Positions 57,735 to 64,000 of a DNA stretch of 64,000 nucleotides are shown piece by piece. Source of the DNA: UBA4416 sp040387555 (lineage in GTDB: Bacteria > Bacteroidota > Bacteroidia > B-17B0 > Aurantibacillaceae); NCBI GenBank assembly GCA_040387555.1, contig JAZKDO010000003.1, forward strand, positions 1,054,001-1,118,000, given 5' to 3'. The notes beneath the pieces are model-generated. The model saw only the letters and a list, made by a program, of their open reading frames with translations, made no database searches and was not told the DNA's origin. The translations under genes and the position numbers were made by a program. Positions within the stretch are counted from its first letter, which is position 1, and each line of letters opens with the position of its first letter.

Positions 57735-58988
57735 ATGGGATATCTTTTCACCTCAGAATCAGTATCAGAAGGCCATCCGGATAAGATTGCCGATCAAATT
57801 TCAGACGCATTAATTGATAATTTTTTAGCGTTCGATCCACAGAGTAAAGTTGCCTGTGAAACATTAGTAACTACAGGACAAGTTATATTAGCAGGAGAGG
57901 TAAAATCAAAAGCATATTTAGATGTTCAGGAAATTGCCCGTGAAGTGATCCGTAAAATCGGGTATACAAAATCAGAATATATGTTCGAAGCTAATTCATG
58001 TGGTATCTTATCTGCTATTCATGAACAATCTTCTGATATTAACCAGGGTGTTGATAGAGTTAAAAAAGAAGAGCAGGGTGCTGGTGATCAGGGAATGATG
58101 TTTGGTTATGCAACTAACGAAACTGCTAATTATATGCCATTGGCTTTAGATTTAGCACATGGTATACTAATTGAATTAGCAGCATTACGCAGAGAAAACA
58201 AAGCCATTAAATATTTACGCCCGGATGCAAAATCACAGGTTACTTTAGAGTACAGTGATGATAATGTTCCTGTTCGTATTGATGCTATTGTGGTTTCTAC
58301 GCAACATGATGATTTTGATGCTGAACCAAAAATGTTAGCGAAAATCAAAAAGGATATTATTGAAATTTTAATTCCTCGTGTAAAAAAGAATTATCCTAAA
58401 TACGCACATTTATTCAATAACAAAATCAATTATCACATTAACCCAACCGGTAAATTTGTAATTGGCGGGCCACATGGTGATACAGGTTTAACAGGTCGTA
58501 AGATCATTGTTGATACCTATGGTGGAAAAGGTGCTCATGGTGGTGGTGCTTTCTCAGGTAAAGATCCAAGTAAAGTTGACCGTTCTGCAGCATATGCTAC
58601 ACGTCACATTGCTAAAAATTTGGTTGCAGCAGGTGTTTGTTCTGAAGCGTTGGTACAAGTGTCTTATGCGATTGGGGTTGCTCAGCCAATGGGTATTTTT
58701 ATTGATACTTATGGTACAGCCAAAGTAAAAATGACTGATGGTGAAATTGCTAAGATCGTATCTTCTGTTTTTGATATGCGCCCTTACTTTATTGAACAAC
58801 GTTTTAAATTACGCACTCCTATCTATAGCGAGACAGCTGCATACGGACACATGGGACGTAAGAATGAAATAGTAACTAAAACATTCAAAATGCCTGATGG
58901 TAAAACAAAAACCATGAAAGTGGAATTGTTTACATGGGAAAAATTAGATTACGTTTCTAAAGTGAAGGCAGCTTTTAAATTAAAATAA
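57735..58988 (+). CDS. metK: S-adenosylmethionine synthase
   Basis: 417 residues. It makes SAM from ATP and methionine. The signature elements are present: G-H-P-D-K-I-A-D-Q-I-S-D (residues 13-24), G-A-G-D-Q-G-M-M-F-G-Y, K-F-V-I-G-G-P-H-G-D-T-G-L-T-G-R-K-I-I-V-D-T-Y-G-G and G-G-G-A-F-S-G-K-D-P-S-K-V-D-R-S. About 20-30 residues longer than E. coli MetK, as is normal in Bacteroidota. It is monocistronic with a strong terminator. The 270 nt upstream hold an AT-rich leader; no SAM riboswitch was recognised. Confidence 0.98.
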   Translation: MGYLFTSESVSEGHPDKIADQISDALIDNFLAFDPQSKVACETLVTTGQVILAGEVKSKAYLDVQEIAREVIRKIGYTKSEYMFEANSCGILSAIHEQSSDINQGVDRVKKEEQGAGDQGMMFGYATNETANYMPLALDLAHGILIELAALRRENKAIKYLRPDAKSQVTLEYSDDNVPVRIDAIVVSTQHDDFDAEPKMLAKIKKDIIEILIPRVKKNYPKYAHLFNNKINYHINPTGKFVIGGPHGDTGLTGRKIIVDTYGGKGAHGGGAFSGKDPSKVDRSAAYATRHIAKNLVAAGVCSEALVQVSYAIGVAQPMGIFIDTYGTAKVKMTDGEIAKIVSSVFDMRPYFIEQRFKLRTPIYSETAAYGHMGRKNEIVTKTFKMPDGKTKTMKVELFTWEKLDYVSKVKAAFKLK

Positions 58989-59005
58989 GCTGATATAAAA
59001 TAAAG

Positions 59006-59036
59006 AAAGGCCATTGAAATTTTTCAATGGCCTTTT
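59006..59036 (+). terminator. Terminator after metK
   Basis: A perfect 13-bp stem (AAAGGCCATTGAA and complement) with a short AT loop and a T6 run; likely also works for the convergent PorP/SprF gene. Confidence 0.85.
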
Positions 59037-59059
59037 TTAATGTTTGAAATCGAGGAATA

Positions 59060-60061
59060 TTAAAATTTTGGACAACTTACCAAAATCCGTTTGTTTCTTT
59101 TTTTCTTTTTGGCGATTTCATATATTAATGAAATTTCGTGCGCGCCCTTAGTGTTAGCGATCCCTAATTTTGAAACTGTAAGGTCATAACTGTATCCAAC
59201 TCGCAAATTATATTCTGTAAGGTCAAAGCCAACCAAGATGGCGACTGATTCCCTGCTGGCATAGGTTGCAGCATATTTTTTAAATGGTAAGCCTCTATAC
59301 CATAATCCCACATTTAATGGAAGGTGATAATAGTATACACCAATATCCAGCTGATCATACTTCTGTTCGTGCCGAAAATTAAATGCAGGTGAAATATAAC
59401 GTTTCAACTCCTTAGTTTTTTGTTCAATAATAAAGCGGTAACCTCCATGCAAGCTAATTGTAACAGGTAATGGAACACGATCACCAGTTAAGCTACTGTT
59501 AGGCTGAGTCAAGTGTTTTGCACTTAAACCCAGCCAGTATTCAGTAGAATTTAAGAGAGCACCTGCTGCAAAATCCATATAATTTAATTGTTCATATTTG
59601 TTAGCCTCAATTGATTTGTTTGAGCCACTAGAGATCTGATCATTAAATTTTAATTTATCGAAATCTATGCGTTTCATATTATAAGAAAGGTTAGCGCCCA
59701 TTCTTATTTCTGAAAATTTAGTTACTTTAAAATGATAAGAATAATTAACTCCAAATTGTGTATGTGTGAGTCCGGCACTTCCAGCCCTATCTTGCATTAC
59801 ATTAACTCCCAGTCCACTGTTAATGTCTGATAAATTATAATCATAACTCGCCATGTAAGTCTGGTAGGCTTTACTAATTCCTGGCCATTGATTTCTATAA
59901 TTTGCTACAAAGCGATGTTCGTAGGTTAGACCTGTAAAAGCAGGATTCAAATACATAGGAGCTGCATAGAATTGAGTAAATTGAGGATCCTGTGCTATTA
60001 TTGCCAAAGGAAATAAAAGACATACAATTAGAAATTTTAAATATATAGCAGATTGTTTTAT
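59060..60061 (-). CDS. PorP/SprF family type IX secretion-associated membrane protein
   Basis: 333 residues if started at an ATA at 60061. The family signature Q-D-P-Q-F-T-Q-F-Y-A-A-P-M-Y-L-N-P-A-F-T-G follows directly after the signal peptide, then a long outer-membrane beta-barrel ending I-S-L-I-Y-E-I-A-K. PorP/SprF proteins are linked to T9SS gliding and attachment of CHU_C cargo. No ATG exists at the 5' end in this frame: the first usual start is a TTG at 60007, which leaves only a stub before A-Q-D. Read from ATA the frame gives a complete signal peptide, 2 nt after the upstream stop. Confidence 0.9.
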   Translation of the reverse strand: MKQSAIYLKFLIVCLLFPLAIIAQDPQFTQFYAAPMYLNPAFTGLTYEHRFVANYRNQWPGISKAYQTYMASYDYNLSDINSGLGVNVMQDRAGSAGLTHTQFGVNYSYHFKVTKFSEIRMGANLSYNMKRIDFDKLKFNDQISSGSNKSIEANKYEQLNYMDFAAGALLNSTEYWLGLSAKHLTQPNSSLTGDRVPLPVTISLHGGYRFIIEQKTKELKRYISPAFNFRHEQKYDQLDIGVYYYHLPLNVGLWYRGLPFKKYAATYASRESVAILVGFDLTEYNLRVGYSYDLTVSKLGIANTKGAHEISLIYEIAKKKKRNKRILVSCPKF

Positions 60062-60063
60062 AA

Positions 60064-61626
60064 CTAGTTCTTTTTTGTTAAGCTTAATATTAGTTCTTTT
60101 TCAATTAATTCAGTTACGATAGGCTCAATATCAACAATCATGGTTTGAAATCCATCTTCTTCCACGATTGCTTTATAAGCTTTTAATGGATTCATAACCA
60201 GTATAAATTTTCCTGTTTTTGAGTTGGCGTTAAATATGCCCGACACTTGTTTACTTTCGATATCTATAAGAGTTATCTTCGCTTTCCTGACTTCATTACC
60301 AAATACAACTTTACCTTGTTTCACCTTAAGGTCATTGTCTCCAAAACGTGTATCTATCAAATATAAATCCGAGCTACCATAAGTTTCTTCTTTTATAGAT
60401 GAATAATAGCCTCGTGTTCCATTAGTATTTAGTACAAAAAATATATCATTGTTAACTGTATTGATCGGAAATCCTAAATTTTCCGGTGGAGAAAATGTAT
60501 TATTTTCAGTATTTAAAATGGTTTTAAATACATCATAATCACCCATAGTATTATGTCCTTTAGAACTAAAATAAAGCGTGGTACCATCTGGATGAAGAAA
60601 TGGAGAATCATCGTCCCTATCTGTGTTAATCGTATTTCCAAGATTCATTGGCATCGACCATCTTCCATTTGGTAATTTTTTAATTCTGTAAATGTCTTTT
60701 CCTCCTAAGCCACCAAGCTTATTGGAACTAAAAAAAATTACGCTTGTGTCTGTACTGAAGCAAGCACTCGTTTCCACGTAAGGAGTGTTAATTTCAGGCC
60801 CGAATTTAACCGGCTCTGACCATCCATTAAAATCCATCCTACTTAAATATAGATCACCTGTAATCATATCTGAAGCTGTTCGATAAATAATCATTTGGTT
60901 GCCATCAAAACTGAGGGCTACACAAGCATCATGAGTACTTGTATTGATTGGGGAGCCAATATTTTTAGGAATACTCCATTTATCTCCTTCGGTTTTTTGA
61001 GAAACATAAACATCTTCATAATAGTTTCCGTAAGCATCTTTTAAATTTCCGGTACTACCTTCGCGGCGGGAAGTAAAATATAAAGTAGATTCATCCGGTG
61101 AAATTAATGGAACGTATTCTGCATACGCAGAGTTTACAATACTTCCTAGATTCTTTATTACTGAACGATGTGGCTGACTTATTAAATCTATCGCATTCTT
61201 ACTGCATGAAATTTGGTAGTTAACTTCTTCATCAGGGATAGTTCTGTTTTTTATTGGAATACTTTTATATTTTTCAAAGCATTTTATCGCTTCTTGAAAA
61301 CTGGAGGTCAAATGATATATCTTTCCATAATAAAATTGCACTTCAGGTTTCGTGCTGTTTTTTAATTTCATTAAATGAACAATACAGGAATCTGTTGGCT
61401 GATTTAATTTGATTCGACTTATAACTGAGTTTAAATTGGCTGTTTCATGGTTTGGATCAATTATCAAAACTTTTTTATACAAAGTAATAGCATTTAAGTA
61501 ATCTTCATATTCAAACGAAGCGTTGGCCAGTTTTAATTCCTTGGCATACAGTTTTGGATTAATTTTTGCTTGCCCAAAAATATGGGTAGCCAATAAAAAT
61601 AATGTAATTTGTAAAAGTAGTTTCAT
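60064..61626 (-). CDS. TPR and WD40-like (PD40) repeat envelope protein
   Basis: 520 residues. A signal peptide (MKLLLQITLFLLATHIFGQA) is followed by TPR-like helices (about 25-155; E-Y-E-D-Y-L-N-A-I-T-L-Y-K-K-V-L) and PD40 propeller repeats (about 165-430; S-P-D-E-S-T-L-Y-F-T-S-R-R, D-K-W-S-I-P, L-S-F-D-G-N-Q-M-I). A C-terminal carboxypeptidase-regulatory-like domain follows, without the OmpA peptidoglycan-binding domain of full-length PorE/SprE-type proteins. It probably sits in the periplasm under the PorP/SprF barrel. It is 1 nt after the PKD gene and 2 nt before the PorP/SprF gene. Confidence 0.9.
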   Translation of the reverse strand: MKLLLQITLFLLATHIFGQAKINPKLYAKELKLANASFEYEDYLNAITLYKKVLIIDPNHETANLNSVISRIKLNQPTDSCIVHLMKLKNSTKPEVQFYYGKIYHLTSSFQEAIKCFEKYKSIPIKNRTIPDEEVNYQISCSKNAIDLISQPHRSVIKNLGSIVNSAYAEYVPLISPDESTLYFTSRREGSTGNLKDAYGNYYEDVYVSQKTEGDKWSIPKNIGSPINTSTHDACVALSFDGNQMIIYRTASDMITGDLYLSRMDFNGWSEPVKFGPEINTPYVETSACFSTDTSVIFFSSNKLGGLGGKDIYRIKKLPNGRWSMPMNLGNTINTDRDDDSPFLHPDGTTLYFSSKGHNTMGDYDVFKTILNTENNTFSPPENLGFPINTVNNDIFFVLNTNGTRGYYSSIKEETYGSSDLYLIDTRFGDNDLKVKQGKVVFGNEVRKAKITLIDIESKQVSGIFNANSKTGKFILVMNPLKAYKAIVEEDGFQTMIVDIEPIVTELIEKELILSLTKKN

Positions 61627-61627
61627 C

Positions 61628-64000
61628 TTATCTTAGTAAAAGTAAATCCCCTGTTTTATTTATTTTTTTGCCATCAAGAGTAGTGGCCATTATTTTCCAT
61701 ATATACACATCCTGCGTACATAAGTTTCCTTTATAGTACCCGTCCCAGCCAATAGTAATATCAGTTGAAACAAATAATAATTCGCCCCAGCGGGAAAAAA
61801 TATTTAATTCGTATTTATCTATACCTTTTAATACCGGATGAAAAACATCATTATTTGAGTCGGAAGAACTAAAGGTTCCACCATTTCCAGCATTGGGATT
61901 TGGAGAGAACGCGTTTGGAATTTCTATTCCACTTTCTAAAACGGCCACAATTTTTGTTGGTAAATTAAATGTATCTAAACATCCATGAGTGTTTTTTGCA
62001 ATTAAAAAAATTTGGTATTCACCTGCATCCTGGTAAGTATATGAAGGGCTTGTTGCCGTTGAACTGTTACCATCTCCAAAGTTCCAATAATAACTTATAG
62101 CACCGGAAGAAAGATTGGTTAACTGCAATGGTGTTGTAGGAACATATACAAGTGTTGGATTTGCCTGAAACAAAGAAATAGGTGCTGCAAATACTTTAAT
62201 GAGCTTTGATGAAGTATCCCTGCATCCATACCCGTCAGTACCAATAAGCTGAACATTAAATGTTTTTGTATTCTGTGAATTATTATAATAAATATTTGAT
62301 GGACTATCTAGATTTGAAATATTTCCATCTCCAAATTTCCATTGATAGAGAGCTACATTATTGATGAGTGGGAAATTAACAGTTAAAGGCGAACATCCAC
62401 TGTCGGGCAAGGCTATAATAGCGAACTCGGGTTTAGGGTGAATAATAACCGGAACCACAAGAGTATCCTTACAATTATTAATAGTTGTTGAAATTAACTG
62501 AACAGTTTGAGTGATGTTAGATGATGTTGTATTAGTGAAAGCAAACGAAACATTTGGATTGCCTGATGTACTTGAGCCAAAATCCCAATTGTAAGTTGAT
62601 GCCCCTACTGATGTATTAGTGAATGTGACTAATTTTGGTGAGCATGCAGGTGTATCCAAATTGAAACCCGTTTTTGGATTATATAATACTAGTAATGATT
62701 TGGTAATTGAATCCATACAGCCATTTGTATTAAGAGCAAGAAGCGTACATTTATAAGATTGATTGACAGAGTTACTTGAATTTGTATAAGTGTGGGCAGT
62801 GTTAAAAAATGCATCTGTATTACCATCGCCAAATTTCCACAAATAAGAAGTGGCAAATAAACTTAAATTGGTCATTTCAGTGTTTAAAGGAGAACAGGAT
62901 ACTGTAGGAGTCAAAGAAAATTCCGCAAGGGGTTTAGCATAAATTTCAGGATATTTTAGCATTGTATCTTTGCATCCTGAAGCAGTAGTAACAATCAACT
63001 GAACTGTAAAAGTCAAATTTGAAGATGATGTATTTGTATATGTATGTACAGGGTTCGGGACAGTTGAAAAAGAACTTAAGTCTCCAAAATCCCAAACATT
63101 TCCGATAGAACCCAAAGTGTTATTACTGAAGCTGATAGTTTTAGAAAGACATTTAGGAGTATCAATGCTAAAACTTGCCTCCGGTTTAAAATAAGTTAAA
63201 ATTGGAATAGAGATAGAATCAAGGCAACCGTTATTGTTTGATGCAACTAAAGTACAAGTAAATGTTTTGTGGGACATGTTACTGGGATTAGTATAGATGT
63301 TGTTTGTAGAAGAAGAAGTCGAAAAATTTCCATCACCATATTTCCATAAGTAGGAATGTGCAAAGCTGGATGAATTACTCATGTTCACAGATAAAGGTGA
63401 ACAACCGACAGTAGGTGTTATGAAAGCACTCGCAATTGGTTTTGCATATATGATTGTACTTGCAATAGTTGTGTCTTTACATCCAGAAACACTTGTTACG
63501 ATTAACTGAACACTATAAGTTAAATTATTTATAGTATTGTTAGCGTATGTATGACTAGGGCTCGTTACTCCTGATAATGCGCTTGCATCTCCAAAATCCC
63601 AACTATTAATAGAGGATCCTTGTGAAGTATTGGTAAATGTAATAGTCTTTGAAAGACATTTAGGGGTGTCAATACTAAAACTTGCTTCCGGTTTAAAATA
63701 AATTAAAATTGGAACAGAAACAGAATCTATACAACCGTTATTATTAGAGGCAACCAATGTGCAAGTAAATGTTTTGTTGGACGTGTTATTGGGATTAGTA
63801 TAGGTGTTGTTTGTAGAAGAAGAAGTCGAAAAATTTCCATCGCCATATTTCCATAAGTAGGAATGTGCAAAACTGGAGGAATTACTCATGTTCACAGATA
63901 AAGGCGAACAGCCCGCAGTAGGAGTTAAGAGAGAGCCGGCAATTGGTTTTGCAAATATGATTGTACTTGCAATAGTTGTGTCTTTACATCCTGAAACACT
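61628..64000 (-). CDS. Giant PKD-repeat surface protein with CHU_C (gliding motility-associated) C-terminus, 5' end missing
   Basis: The visible 790 residues run open to the window's right edge, so the true start lies beyond. The protein consists of PKD-type domains with W-D-F-G-D or W-K-Y-G-D-G cores, arranged as tandem double-domain units of 169 residues (W-K-Y-G-D-G-N-F-S-T-S-S-S-T-N-N, then W-D-F-G-D). The C-terminus (F-S-P-N-P, I-F-S-R-W-G-E-L-L-F, I-G-W-D-G-Y-Y-K-G) is the CHU_C / T9SS type B sorting domain. Surface adhesin-like. With the PD40 and PorP/SprF genes it forms a typical Bacteroidota type B cargo operon. Confidence 0.95.
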   Translation of the reverse strand, partial: SVSGCKDTTIASTIIFAKPIAGSLLTPTAGCSPLSVNMSNSSSFAHSYLWKYGDGNFSTSSSTNNTYTNPNNTSNKTFTCTLVASNNNGCIDSVSVPILIYFKPEASFSIDTPKCLSKTITFTNTSQGSSINSWDFGDASALSGVTSPSHTYANNTINNLTYSVQLIVTSVSGCKDTTIASTIIYAKPIASAFITPTVGCSPLSVNMSNSSSFAHSYLWKYGDGNFSTSSSTNNIYTNPSNMSHKTFTCTLVASNNNGCLDSISIPILTYFKPEASFSIDTPKCLSKTISFSNNTLGSIGNVWDFGDLSSFSTVPNPVHTYTNTSSSNLTFTVQLIVTTASGCKDTMLKYPEIYAKPLAEFSLTPTVSCSPLNTEMTNLSLFATSYLWKFGDGNTDAFFNTAHTYTNSSNSVNQSYKCTLLALNTNGCMDSITKSLLVLYNPKTGFNLDTPACSPKLVTFTNTSVGASTYNWDFGSSTSGNPNVSFAFTNTTSSNITQTVQLISTTINNCKDTLVVPVIIHPKPEFAIIALPDSGCSPLTVNFPLINNVALYQWKFGDGNISNLDSPSNIYYNNSQNTKTFNVQLIGTDGYGCRDTSSKLIKVFAAPISLFQANPTLVYVPTTPLQLTNLSSGAISYYWNFGDGNSSTATSPSYTYQDAGEYQIFLIAKNTHGCLDTFNLPTKIVAVLESGIEIPNAFSPNPNAGNGGTFSSSDSNNDVFHPVLKGIDKYELNIFSRWGELLFVSTDITIGWDGYYKGNLCTQDVYIWKIMATTLDGKKINKTGDLLLLR
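62926..64000. repeat. 507-bp tandem coding repeats in the PKD protein gene
   Basis: Copies begin at 62926, 63433 and 63940, exactly 507 nt apart (169 codons). The 63433 copy and the one starting at 63940 are nearly identical at their starts (CAATTGGTTTTGCA is the same in both); the 62926 copy is more diverged. Further copies probably lie beyond the right edge. Confidence 0.8.

Overview
The window is a 64 kb AT-rich chromosomal segment from a member of the Bacteroidota. The evidence is a fused CcoN-CcoO cbb3 oxidase with a monohaem CcoP, type IX secretion (T9SS) cargo with type A and CHU_C-type C-termini, a PorP/SprF protein, SpoIIE-type phosphatases fused to Reg_prop propellers, TAnnTTTG promoter boxes, and few visible Shine-Dalgarno sequences. 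Genus cannot be assigned. No rRNA, CRISPR array, insertion sequence, prophage or toxin-antitoxin module was seen.

Region 1-13.6 kb is a respiration and low-oxygen block. A minus-strand cco operon (ccoS, ccoNO, ccoQ, ccoP, ccoG, ccoH, TauE/SafE protein) lies downstream of ccoI. Divergent from ccoI are a PAS histidine kinase with a FixL-like PAS and a response regulator that fuses a receiver to a Crp/Fnr-type DNA-binding module. Three FNR-like palindromes (TGAC-N4-RTCA) sit in front of ccoS, between ccoI and the kinase, and in front of the next small membrane protein. Together these look like FixL, FixJ and FixK compressed into two genes. A run of very small genes follows, three of which have paralogues inside the window.

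Region 13.6-31 kb is an accessory, stress-flavoured stretch: DUF4142 protein, Gln/Asn/Thr-rich PepSY-like secreted protein, SBBP-repeat T9SS cargo, large-subunit catalase, CinA-like amidohydrolase, cyanophycin synthetase without a cyanophycinase nearby, PEBP-family protein, YhdF-like SDR, small orphan genes and HrpB helicase.

Region 31-46 kb is mixed housekeeping and envelope: pseudouridine synthase, topoisomerase III carrying repeat-like coding insertions, M24 peptidase, a GT-C-like membrane protein, MacB/FtsX permease, two beta-barrel proteins, serC, a PKD T9SS cargo protein and a giant propeller/SpoIIE sensor phosphatase.

Region 46-64 kb is mostly core: rplM-rpsI-rpsB-tsf-pyrH, a SatD-like gene, tRNA-Asp, LolA-like protein, aroE, a SpoIIE phosphatase with an LpxD-like acyltransferase and an M23/LysM peptidase, ilvE, metK, and a three-gene envelope operon (PKD/CHU_C giant protein, PD40 protein, PorP/SprF). 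Many genes here seem to start at GTG or TTG, and the PorP/SprF gene appears to start at ATA.
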